The notes under the pieces: model-generated
Told to the model about the DNA's origin: nothing
The model's input: the letters and a program-made list of their open reading frames with translations, nothing else
The model's database searches: none
In this document: positions 34,122-42,646 of the stretch, piece after piece
How positions within the stretch are numbered: position 1 is the stretch's first letter
Layout of the letters: each line of letters begins with the position of its first letter
Program-made: the position numbers and the translations under genes
NCBI GenBank assembly: GCA_964509885.1
Contig: CAZDZL010000002.1
Coordinates: 79,712 to 143,711, forward strand
Length of the DNA: 64,000 nt
Source of the DNA: Palsa-1447 sp964509885
Lineage (GTDB): Bacteria; Verrucomicrobiota; Verrucomicrobiia; Opitutales; Opitutaceae
Direction: 5' to 3'

Positions 34122-37100
34122 GTGAGGCTCCTCGGACGAACCGCGCTGCCGCTCGGGCTCATCTCGCTCGCGGGCGCCCCGCTCGCCCATGCGGGGGAGC
34201 CCGCGGGTAGCGTGATGGACTACACCAACCTCGCCGCGCCGCAGGTGGGCGACCATGCGCTGCGCGTCCTGACGCCGACGCTGCTTGAGCTGCGCCAGCT
34301 GAACACGAAGGCGCCCGATCCCGCGCCGGTCGCCACCTGGAACCTCGTGGACGCGAATGACCAGTTCGTCGCGCCCGCGGCGTCCGAGTTCGCGGTGACC
34401 GCGGGCGGCACCCCTGTCGCCGTCACGTCGGTCGGGTTCAGGCGCCGCCCCTTCTTCGCGGCGCTGAACACCTACGACCTGCGGATCGACAATGCGCTCT
34501 ACCTGAGGCTCGCAGCGCCGGTCGCCGACGGCCAGGCGGTCGTGGTCACGAACCCGGACGGTACCATCTGGCCGCCCGGCGTCACCTTCGGCGTGACGGC
34601 GGACCCCCTGCGCTACAGCCCGGCGATACACGTGAACCAGGAGGGCTATGTGCCGTCGTTCACGAAGCTGGCGATGGTCGGCTACTACCTCGGCGACATG
34701 GGCGAGATGCCGGTCGCCCCCGCGAGCTTCAGCCTCATCGACGCGAACACCCAGGCCGTGGTGTTCCAGGGCCCGCTCGTCGTGCGCATGAGCATCGGCT
34801 GGACGACGACGCCGCTTCCCTACCAGGAGGTGTACTCCGCCGACTTCAGCAGCTTCACGACCCCCGGCGAGTACCAGGTCCAGGTCGCGGGCATGGGCGT
34901 CTCGCTTCCCTTCGCCATCAACGACGGCGTCGCGATGGCCTGGACCCGGACCTACGCCCTCGGCATGTACGAGCAGCGCAGCGGGTCCCCCGGCATCGGG
35001 CTCCCCTGGACGCGCTTCGCGCATCCCGCCGACCACACCGCGCCGGCGAGCGTGCCCGTCCCGGACACCAGCCCCTCCTTCGCCTTCACCTGGGCCACCA
35101 TCAACAGCTACACGTCCCTGGTGACGACGGGCGGCCCCCCGATGCAGTTCCCGCAGTCGGCCCCGACGCTCACGAGCAACGAGACCTCCCTCTATCCCTT
35201 CGTCAACACGGGCGCGATCGACGTCTCGGGCGGCCACTGGGACGCGGGCGACTACAGCAAGTACACGGCGAACAGCGCGCAGCTGATCCACGAGCTCATC
35301 TTCGCCGTGGACAACGTGCCCGGGGTGTCGGCCCTGGACAACCTGGGCATACCCGAGAGCGGCGACGGCATCCCCGACGCCCTGCAGGAGGCCAAGTGGG
35401 AGGCGGACTTCCTGGTGAAGATGCAGGACGCCGACGGCGGCTTCTACTTCCTCGTGTACCCCATCAACGAGGAGTACGAGGGCGCCCTCCCGCAGAACGG
35501 CGAGGCGCAGGTGGTGTGGCCCAAGTCCACGTCGGTCACGGCCGCGGCGACGGCCGCGCTCGCCGAGGCGGGATCCTCGCCGGCCATGAAGAGGTGCTAC
35601 CCGGCCCAGGCGGCCGCGTACCTGGCCGCCGCGCAGCGGGGCTGGGCCTTCGGCAACGCGGCCACCGGCAGGTTCGGAACGTCCCGCTACCAGAAGCTGA
35701 CCTTCTACTCCGACGACTGGCAGGACAACGACGAGTACGCGTGGGCGGCCGCGGCCCTCTACGCCGCCACGGCAGACCCGGCCTACCAGGCCCAGCTCTT
35801 CGCCCTCTTCCCCAATCCCGCCGACAACACCACGTTCCGCTGGGGCTGGTGGTCCATGGCCGAGGGGTGGGGCAATGCCATCCGCGACTACGCCTTCGCC
35901 GCCTCGAGCGGGCGCCTGCCAGGGGCCAGCCTCGACGCCGCGTACCTGGCCGCGTGCCGCGCCCAGATCACCGGCGCGGGTGACAACGTCGTCGCGTGGA
36001 CGGACGACTACGCCTACGGCACGCCGTTCCCCGTGGAGACGAGGGCCGTGATCGGGGGAGGGTGGTACTTCTCGCTCGACCAGGCCTCCGACGCCGCCGT
36101 GGCCTACCTGGTGAGCCCCGATCCCTCCTACCTGGAGGCCCTCGTGACGGCCATGGACTACGAGGGGGGCACGAACCCGGTCAACGTCGTGTTCCTCACG
36201 GGCCTCGGCCTCAAGCGCCAGCGCAACATCGTCGACCAGTTCGCCGTGAACTCACGGCGCGTCCTGCCGCCCTCGGGCATCCCGATCGGCCAGGTCACGG
36301 CCGGCTTCGAGTTCCTGAGCAGCTACGGGCCCGAGCTCAACGAGCTCTGCTTCCCGACGGACGACGGCTCGACGAACATCTACCCGGTCTACGACCGCTG
36401 GAGCGACGCCTACAACGTGACCCAGGAGTTCATCACGGTGAACCAGGCGCGCAGCTTCATGTCCTCGGCCCTCCTCGCGTCGCTCACGGCGAGCTCGGCC
36501 GGCCCCTGGACCGCCCCGGCCGCGACCATCGCCGTGCCGGCCCAGAGCGTCCCGCTGAACACGCCGGTCACGCTGAGCCTTCAGGCCGGCGGGCTCGACC
36601 TCACGGGTGCACGCATCGTCTGGGAGGGCCGGGACCAGCAGCCCGCCTTCGGGCAAACCTTCACGTTCACGCCCGTCAACAACGGCGACCAGTGGGCCGA
36701 GGCCGAGGCCGAGTGGCCGGACGGCCGCCGCGCGTTCGCGGAGAATGACTTCCAGGCAAACGGCGTCGTCCAGGTGTGGATCGACGACGCGTTGCCCGCC
36801 GGCGCGCAGGCGACCTCCGACGGCGGGGACAACTGGAACTGGGTCTCGTCCAGCCCGACCCCCGAGATGGGAAGCCTGGAGTTCCAGACCGCCGTCGCCG
36901 CCGGGCTCCACGAGCTGTCGTTCACCGGGGCGACCCAGTCCGCCCTGCAGGTCTTCGCCGGCGACAGCCTGTTTGCCTGGGTCTACATCAACAGCGCGAG
37001 CCCGCCCTCGGAAATCCTCATCGCCTGGTACGACGGCTCGTCGTGGGAGCACCGCGCCTACTGGGGCGCCAACACCATCACCTACGGCACGAACGGGAGC

Positions 37101-37745
37101 GCGGGCCGCTATTATGCCGGGCCCCTTCCCGCCATGGACCAGTGGGTGCAGCTCTCCCTTCCGGCCAGCGCCGTGGGGCTCGAGGGGTCCGCCGTGAGCG
37201 GCATGGACTTCTCGCTCTACGACGGGGGAGCCACGTGGGACGCCATTGGAAGGTCGTCCCTTGGGGCGCCTACCCCGACGCCTACTCCCACAGGGTCGCC
37301 CACGCCGAGACCGACGCCCACGCCGAGTCCGACCCCGTCCCCGACGCCCACCCCGTCACCGACCCCGAGCCCGTCTCCCACCCCGACGCGGTTGCCCACG
37401 CCCACCCCAAGGCCGACACCGACCGCGAAGCCGAGTCCGACCCCCGCGCCGAGTCCGACCCCGGGAATAACGCCGACGCCGTCACCCACCCCGACGCCAT
37501 CGTCGACACGGGTGCCCACGCCGACGCCGCGGCCGACACCGACGCCCGTGCCGAGCCCGACGTCGGGAAGCACGTCGACCCTGTCACCGACCCTCGCGCC
37601 CACGCCGACACCGTCACCCACGCCGACTTCGTCACCGACACCGACGCGGGTGCCAACACCGACGCCAAGGCCCACGCCGACGCCGTCACCCACGCCGAGT
37701 CCGACCCCGAGCCCAACCCCGTCCCCGACGCCGTCGCCGACATGA
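34122..37745 (+). CDS. Secreted GH9 endoglucanase with Ig-like N-terminal domain and Pro/Thr-rich tail
   Basis: Start is GTG 34122, with GGGAAAGG upstream, giving a signal peptide (about 1-24). An N-terminal beta region and Ig-like CelD_N-type domain (about 30-275; HVNQEGYVPSFTKLAMVG) precede the GH9 (alpha/alpha)6 domain (about 280-795). The latter carries GGHWDAGDYSKY (base residues D374, D377) and the putative acid E769 in TQEFITVNQA. A ~240-residue beta-rich region follows, including a probable binding domain. The last ~160 residues are (PT/PS)n low complexity and end abruptly at SPT. GH9 enzymes hydrolyse cellulose by inversion. It is convergent with the giant NHL gene. Confidence 0.9.
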   Translation: MRLLGRTALPLGLISLAGAPLAHAGEPAGSVMDYTNLAAPQVGDHALRVLTPTLLELRQLNTKAPDPAPVATWNLVDANDQFVAPAASEFAVTAGGTPVAVTSVGFRRRPFFAALNTYDLRIDNALYLRLAAPVADGQAVVVTNPDGTIWPPGVTFGVTADPLRYSPAIHVNQEGYVPSFTKLAMVGYYLGDMGEMPVAPASFSLIDANTQAVVFQGPLVVRMSIGWTTTPLPYQEVYSADFSSFTTPGEYQVQVAGMGVSLPFAINDGVAMAWTRTYALGMYEQRSGSPGIGLPWTRFAHPADHTAPASVPVPDTSPSFAFTWATINSYTSLVTTGGPPMQFPQSAPTLTSNETSLYPFVNTGAIDVSGGHWDAGDYSKYTANSAQLIHELIFAVDNVPGVSALDNLGIPESGDGIPDALQEAKWEADFLVKMQDADGGFYFLVYPINEEYEGALPQNGEAQVVWPKSTSVTAAATAALAEAGSSPAMKRCYPAQAAAYLAAAQRGWAFGNAATGRFGTSRYQKLTFYSDDWQDNDEYAWAAAALYAATADPAYQAQLFALFPNPADNTTFRWGWWSMAEGWGNAIRDYAFAASSGRLPGASLDAAYLAACRAQITGAGDNVVAWTDDYAYGTPFPVETRAVIGGGWYFSLDQASDAAVAYLVSPDPSYLEALVTAMDYEGGTNPVNVVFLTGLGLKRQRNIVDQFAVNSRRVLPPSGIPIGQVTAGFEFLSSYGPELNELCFPTDDGSTNIYPVYDRWSDAYNVTQEFITVNQARSFMSSALLASLTASSAGPWTAPAATIAVPAQSVPLNTPVTLSLQAGGLDLTGARIVWEGRDQQPAFGQTFTFTPVNNGDQWAEAEAEWPDGRRAFAENDFQANGVVQVWIDDALPAGAQATSDGGDNWNWVSSSPTPEMGSLEFQTAVAAGLHELSFTGATQSALQVFAGDSLFAWVYINSASPPSEILIAWYDGSSWEHRAYWGANTITYGTNGSAGRYYAGPLPAMDQWVQLSLPASAVGLEGSAVSGMDFSLYDGGATWDAIGRSSLGAPTPTPTPTGSPTPRPTPTPSPTPSPTPTPSPTPSPSPTPTRLPTPTPRPTPTAKPSPTPAPSPTPGITPTPSPTPTPSSTRVPTPTPRPTPTPVPSPTSGSTSTLSPTLAPTPTPSPTPTSSPTPTRVPTPTPRPTPTPSPTPSPTPSPTPSPTPSPT
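37264..37742 (+). repeat. Pro-Thr/Pro-Ser tail repeat of the GH9 protein
   Basis: About 480 bp of imperfect CCGACN/CCNAGY-type hexanucleotide repeats encode about 160 residues of PT and PS dipeptides with occasional R, A, V, G. Longer internal duplications are visible: the block TRVPTPTPRPTPTP occurs twice. The stop is at 37743; a hydrophobic segment lies just downstream in the +1 frame. Confidence 0.85.
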
Positions 37746-37835
37746 GGGGAGTCGTCGACCCTCGGGCCGCGGTAGTTCCTGCGCGCTTGCCGCGGGTTGG
37801 TGCTTCTTCTCTGTGCTTGCCGTCGCGGAACTAGA

Positions 37836-40800
37836 TTAGGGAACGTCGTAGACCTCGACGAGCGCGACCCCCGTCCCGCCGTTGGCGCCGGAAACCTGGA
37901 CCGTGTACGGGCCGGGGCTGAGGGTGAGCAGCATGGCCGAGTCGCTGCTCGCGGGATCAGGCCAGGGAAAGGCGCCGACCAGCGAGGCGACGGAGCTGAC
38001 CGCCTGGTTCCCCGCCCAGCCCGCGTTCGAGGCGACAAGGGTCGAGTTGGAATACAGCGAGAGCTGCGGCTGCGAGAGCAGGCCCGGGACATTGTAGGCA
38101 GCGAGCGCCGGGCCCGAGGCGCGGATGAGCACGGTCTTCGCGCTGTTGCCGCCGATCACGAATCCCGCGATCAGTATGCCGCCCCCGGTCCCAACGTCGA
38201 CGCGGGTCGACACGTTCATGAGCCGTGGCGACGCGGCGGTGTAGGACTGCGCGGGCGTAGCGTCGTAGACCTCCGCCAGCGCAATCCCGGTGTCGCCGGA
38301 CTCGCCGGTGATGTTTGCCGTGTAGCTGCCGGCGGCCAGCGTCGGCACGAGGGCGGCGTCGTGGCTCGCGGTGTTGGTCCAGGCGAAGGCCCCCAGGGCC
38401 GCGGCCTCGCCCGAGATTGCCGCGGATCCGCCCCATCCCGTGTTGGCGGAGATCAGGCTGGGCTGCGACCCGGTCGCGTAGAGCTGCAGCTGGGGATCGG
38501 CAAGCGCGCCCGCGACGTTGAAGGCGCCGAGCGCGGGGCCGGACCCGCGGACAAGGACGGGCTCGGATCCCGACGTCCCCGGCCCGCCGACCACGAATCC
38601 GGTGATGAGGATGTTGCCCCCGGTCCCGACATTCGCCCTGCAGGAGACGTTGATCAGGCGACCGGGATTCGCGGTGTTCTCGACAGTGAGAAGGGCGCCC
38701 GCGGTCTCGACGGAACCCGCGGGCGTCGTGACGAGGCAGGAATAGACGCCGGCGTCCGGGGCGACGGCGTGGCCGACGACGAGGGTGGAGCCCGTCGCCC
38801 CGGCGATCGGTACGCCCCCGAGCAGCCATTGGTAGCCCGTGGACGAGACGGATGCCGAGGCGCGGGGGGACGCCCCGGGCTTCGACCCGGTGGTCGCGGT
38901 CGATCCGCCCGCGCCCACGCTGAACACCACGGTGCTGCCGCTGGCCACCGTCTGGGGCTGCGGCTGGGAGGACACGGTGGGCGCAGCCGACGCGTTGGCC
39001 GCGTTGATCGCGAGGGAGGCCGGAGCGCTTGTGACGGCGCCCGAGGAGTTCGTGACCGTGACCGTGTAGGAACCCGCGTTGGAGGATTGCGCCCCCGTGA
39101 CGAGCAGGACGGGTCCCGTTGCCCCCGCGATCGGCGTGGCGCCGAGGTTCCACTGGTACGAGAGAGGGGGCGAGCCCGTCGCCTCGACGAGGAAGGCGGC
39201 CGTCGCCCCCGTGTTGGCCGTCTGGGGCGCGGGCTGCAGGGTGATCGCCGGCGGGACCCCGGAGGCGTAGACATTGAAGACGACCGTCACATCCGGGGCG
39301 GCCGAGAATCCCGGGATGGCCTCCTGGCTGACCACGATGGTCACGGTCCCCGGGGCCCCCGTAAGGGTCACGATGTTTCCGTCGATCGTCGCCGGGCCGC
39401 TCAGCACCGTGTAGGTGACGGGGGCGTCCGAGTTCGTTGTCACCGAGAGCGCAAAGGGCGCGGCGCTTGTCAGGACGTTGGGCGGCTGGACGACCGTGAG
39501 CGTCTCGGGCGTGAGCGGCTGTGACGAGAAGATGATCTGGGACTGGCCGGTGATGGGGTTGGGCGTCGTCTCGGTCGCCGTGACGGTCCATTGGCCCACG
39601 GAGTTGAACGTGGCCTGCACCGTGGCCGTCCCGTTCGCGAAGGTGACGGCCTGGGGCAGCCCCGGGATCTGGGAAGTGAGTGCGACGACTCCCGAGTATC
39701 CCGGCACCGGTGCATCCTGGGCGTTGACCGCGGTGACCGTTATCGTCGCGGTTGAGCCGACTAGCACCGTGTTCGGGGTATTGAAAACGAAATGGGTCGC
39801 CGTCCCGAGGCTTACGGCGATCGGCGTTCCCCTCCGGATCCTTCCGTCCTCGACGTAAAGGTTGCCCGCTCCGTCGACGGCGATCCCGCCGGGGCTCCTG
39901 AAGGTCGCGCCATCCCCGATCCCGTCGAAGCTGGTTTCGTACGGAAAGGGGGTATCGGAGTTGCCGGCTATGGTGGTTACACTCCCCCCGGCGGCGATCT
40001 TTCGGATCGTCAGGTAGGTTGAGTCGACGACAAACACGTTTCCCGACGCGTCGGCAGTGATCCCGCCCATCTCCTGGAGCCTCGCGGCCGGGCCCGTGCC
40101 GTCCTGGTGGCCGTATTGTCCCGCCGTTCCCGCGAGGGTCGACACCAGCCCGGAGGGCGTGATCTTGCGAATCGTATAATTTCCCTGGTCGACCACGTAG
40201 ATGTTTCCTGAGGCATCGGAGGCGAGGGAGGTCGGCTCTTGAAACCGAGCGGCCGAACCTTGGCCATCCGCGCTTCCCGCCTGGCCGGTGGAACCGGCAA
40301 ACGTGGACTGGACCCCGAAGGGCGTGATCTTCTGGATCGTTTGGCGTTGGAAGTCGGAGAAATAGACGTTCCCGGAGGGATCGACCGCGATCCCGCCGGG
40401 TGAGAGCAGCTGAGGGTTCCCCGTGCCGGCGATCCGCGTCACGTTGCCCGCGGGAGTGACTTTCCAGACGTCGAAATAATCGCAGACATATACGTTGCCG
40501 ATTGCGTCGACCGCGGCCGCAGTGGCGAAGGTGAAATCGGCGCCCGGGTCCGGCCTCGTCCCCACGGCGCCCTGCGGCGTGACCGTGTTGATGGTCGAGT
40601 CGACATCGACGAGGTAAAGGGTGCCTGTGCAATCGATTGCCAACGCCCCCCCGATACTCGGCACCGACAGGGAGTTCCCCATGCCGTTTGCGTCGCCGAA
40701 TCCGGGTGGACTCCCGAAAAAGCTCGTGAAGGAATACCCGGTCACGTCTCCCGGGGGGACGGCGGAGACAGTGAGGGTGGATGCGGCGCTGGTGGCGGAT

Positions 40801-42422
40801 CCCGAGCCGTTGGACACCACGGCCCTGAACTCGGCCCCGGACAGCGACGTCGCGGCCGAGGCGATTGCGAGCGTCGCGGTGCCGGAGCCGCTGAAGCCGC
40901 CCCCGTCCACCAGGTTGCTCCAAGTGGAGCCGCTGTTCGTCGACTCCTGCCATTGGTATGTGGGAAGCGGGTCCCCTGCCGAGCCGACGGTGAAGCTGAG
41001 GGCCTGCCCGGCAAGGCCGACCACGCCTGGGGTCTGCAGCACGACACCCGAAAGGTAGTTGACGGTCAGCGTGGCCGTGTTTGAGACGGCCGGGATCGTG
41101 CCGTTGTCGACGACGCACTCGTACTGGCTTCCGTCAAGGGAGCCCGTGGCGCCGGTGATGGTGAGCGTGCTCGTGGCGGTCCCGCTGTACGGCCCACCGT
41201 CGGAAAGGGCGGTGAAGGTGCCCGTCGAGGGGTCCAGCACCTCCCACTGGTAGTCCAGCGGCGCGCCGCCGGTGGCGGTGACCTGGAACGTTGCGTTCTG
41301 GCCGGCCCCTACGGTCGCGCTCTGGGGCTGGCTTGAGACGGCGGGCGCGCTTTCCGACTGGGGCATTCCCTTCCGGATGGTCTTGTTGAAGAGTTCGGCC
41401 GCGTAGAGGTTGCCCGCAGCGTCGACGGCGATGCCCACCGGATGGTTGAACAGCGCGTTGCTTCCTATCCCGTCGGCCGAGCCCGCGACTGCGGCGCTCC
41501 CGCCCACCGTGGTGATCGCGCCCCCGGGTGTGATCTCGCGGATGGTGTCGTTGTCGGACACGAAGACGTTGCCGCTTGCGTCAACGGCGACGCCCGCCGG
41601 CGCCACGAACTGCTGGGGCCTCCCGGCCAGCGTGGTCACCGCGCCCGAGGGCGTGACCTTTCGGACCTCTCCGTTGCCCGTGTCCGCCACATAGACATTG
41701 CCCGCGCCGTCCACGGCCACGGCCGAGGGATTGAAGAACAAGGCCGCGCTGCCGACGCCGTCCGTGTTCCCCGACTCCGCCCCGGAATCGCTCCCGGCCA
41801 GCGTCGTCACCACGCCGGCCGGGGACACCTTCCGGATGCTCTGGTCGTACATGTCCGCGACGTAGACGTTGCCCTGCGCGTCCACCGCTATGCCCATCGG
41901 GTAGGAGAACCGGGCCGCGGCCCCGGTCCCGTCGGGGCTGCCGGCATTCGAAGGGTTGCCTCCCGCGAGGAGGGAAACGACCCCTCCCGGGGTCACCTTG
42001 TCGATCGTCCCGTGGAGCTCGTCGGCCACATAGACATTTCCGGAGGCGTCAACCGCCACGCCCTGGGGGCCGTTGAAATTGTAATTCGGATAATAAGGGA
42101 CGAAGGTGCTTACCGTTCCGCCGGGGGTGATCGCACGGATTGAATTGTTTCCATTGTCGCTGACATAGACGGTACCCGAGGCGTCCACGGCGACGAAGCT
42201 GGGGGAGCTGAACACGGCGGCCGCGCCGGTGCCGTCCAGGTCGCCAGAGATCCCCGCGGTGCCGGCCAGCGTCGTGAAGTCGTAGGCGGTGACGGTCAGC
42301 CGGGGTGTCTCCGGACCGGCATGGCCAGCGACCGTTGCAAACAGGGCCGCAGCCACGCCCAGGCCGCGCCGGACGCCGACCGGCCGCGGTCCTGTCGAGG
42401 GAAGGTCGCCGTGAGCGAGCAT
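37836..42422 (-). CDS. Giant exported NHL / Ig-like mosaic protein with two C-terminal modules
   Basis: The 1528-residue product starts at ATG 42422 with a signal peptide (about 1-36). In order: a first NHL propeller (about 45-345); Ig-like domains (about 355-555; YQWE, YQWQESTNSGSTW); a second NHL set (about 575-885); bacterial Ig/filamin-like beta domains (about 890-1095; TATITVTAVNAQDAPVPGYSG); and Ig-like domains (about 1100-1295; SYQWNLGATPIAG, GYQWLLGGVPIAG). Last come two copies of the shared terminal module (about 1300-1528, ending VEVYDVP). No catalytic site was recognised. It probably works in adhesion or carbohydrate binding outside the cell. The two propellers and their spacing suggest internal duplication. 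Confidence 0.85.
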   Translation of the reverse strand: MLAHGDLPSTGPRPVGVRRGLGVAAALFATVAGHAGPETPRLTVTAYDFTTLAGTAGISGDLDGTGAAAVFSSPSFVAVDASGTVYVSDNGNNSIRAITPGGTVSTFVPYYPNYNFNGPQGVAVDASGNVYVADELHGTIDKVTPGGVVSLLAGGNPSNAGSPDGTGAAARFSYPMGIAVDAQGNVYVADMYDQSIRKVSPAGVVTTLAGSDSGAESGNTDGVGSAALFFNPSAVAVDGAGNVYVADTGNGEVRKVTPSGAVTTLAGRPQQFVAPAGVAVDASGNVFVSDNDTIREITPGGAITTVGGSAAVAGSADGIGSNALFNHPVGIAVDAAGNLYAAELFNKTIRKGMPQSESAPAVSSQPQSATVGAGQNATFQVTATGGAPLDYQWEVLDPSTGTFTALSDGGPYSGTATSTLTITGATGSLDGSQYECVVDNGTIPAVSNTATLTVNYLSGVVLQTPGVVGLAGQALSFTVGSAGDPLPTYQWQESTNSGSTWSNLVDGGGFSGSGTATLAIASAATSLSGAEFRAVVSNGSGSATSAASTLTVSAVPPGDVTGYSFTSFFGSPPGFGDANGMGNSLSVPSIGGALAIDCTGTLYLVDVDSTINTVTPQGAVGTRPDPGADFTFATAAAVDAIGNVYVCDYFDVWKVTPAGNVTRIAGTGNPQLLSPGGIAVDPSGNVYFSDFQRQTIQKITPFGVQSTFAGSTGQAGSADGQGSAARFQEPTSLASDASGNIYVVDQGNYTIRKITPSGLVSTLAGTAGQYGHQDGTGPAARLQEMGGITADASGNVFVVDSTYLTIRKIAAGGSVTTIAGNSDTPFPYETSFDGIGDGATFRSPGGIAVDGAGNLYVEDGRIRRGTPIAVSLGTATHFVFNTPNTVLVGSTATITVTAVNAQDAPVPGYSGVVALTSQIPGLPQAVTFANGTATVQATFNSVGQWTVTATETTPNPITGQSQIIFSSQPLTPETLTVVQPPNVLTSAAPFALSVTTNSDAPVTYTVLSGPATIDGNIVTLTGAPGTVTIVVSQEAIPGFSAAPDVTVVFNVYASGVPPAITLQPAPQTANTGATAAFLVEATGSPPLSYQWNLGATPIAGATGPVLLVTGAQSSNAGSYTVTVTNSSGAVTSAPASLAINAANASAAPTVSSQPQPQTVASGSTVVFSVGAGGSTATTGSKPGASPRASASVSSTGYQWLLGGVPIAGATGSTLVVGHAVAPDAGVYSCLVTTPAGSVETAGALLTVENTANPGRLINVSCRANVGTGGNILITGFVVGGPGTSGSEPVLVRGSGPALGAFNVAGALADPQLQLYATGSQPSLISANTGWGGSAAISGEAAALGAFAWTNTASHDAALVPTLAAGSYTANITGESGDTGIALAEVYDATPAQSYTAASPRLMNVSTRVDVGTGGGILIAGFVIGGNSAKTVLIRASGPALAAYNVPGLLSQPQLSLYSNSTLVASNAGWAGNQAVSSVASLVGAFPWPDPASSDSAMLLTLSPGPYTVQVSGANGGTGVALVEVYDVP
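37839..38657 (-). repeat. Two tandem copies of the C-terminal module (giant NHL protein)
   Basis: Copy 1 is about 38262-38657, starting LINVSCRANVGTGGNILI. Copy 2 is 37839-38222, starting LMNVSTRVDVGTGGGILI and ending VALVEVYDVP at the last codon. These are close to the two copies of the GH44 protein, including the linker ATPA between them. Confidence 0.86.
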
Positions 42423-42542
42423 TAGTCGGCTTTCCAAGAGGAGGAAAATCAAGCCCGAGACCAGCCTTCAATTTACGCGATTCCACTGTCCCGGATGGGA
42501 AACGCGCGTGGGTCAAGCGATTGCAAAACGGCCTGGCAGGAA

Positions 42543-42575
42543 TGGCAGAGGTGCCGGGACCTGAAAAGGGTGCCC
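42543..42575 (-). repeat. Degenerate third copy of the ssrA 3' end
   Basis: Forward-strand TGGCAGAGGTGCCGGGACCT continues into GAA and GGGTGCCC. It matches the tmRNA 3' end (46967 onward) at about 19 of the first 23 positions and then again at GGGTGCCC. The orientation is the same as in the other two copies. It may be an old attachment site; chance similarity cannot be excluded. Confidence 0.45.
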
Positions 42576-42646
42576 ATACCCGGGGTCTTTCGGCGCCGCA
42601 AATCAACCCGCGGCCGCACTCCCCCGGGGGCGGGGATGGACCATCG

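Noticed and set aside
33887..34162. A small minus-strand gene upstream of GH9
   Set aside because: The 91-residue product is Pro/Arg/Ser-rich, has no ribosome site and overlaps the GH9 start region.
37264..37742. CRISPR-like array
   Set aside because: The repetition is a short codon-level Pro/Thr repeat in frame with the GH9 gene. There are no constant repeats with unique spacers.
36776..37834. A 352-codon frame overlapping the GH9 gene in another frame
   Set aside because: It exists because the repeat region is open in several frames. The upstream part is antisense-like in composition and lacks a plausible start.
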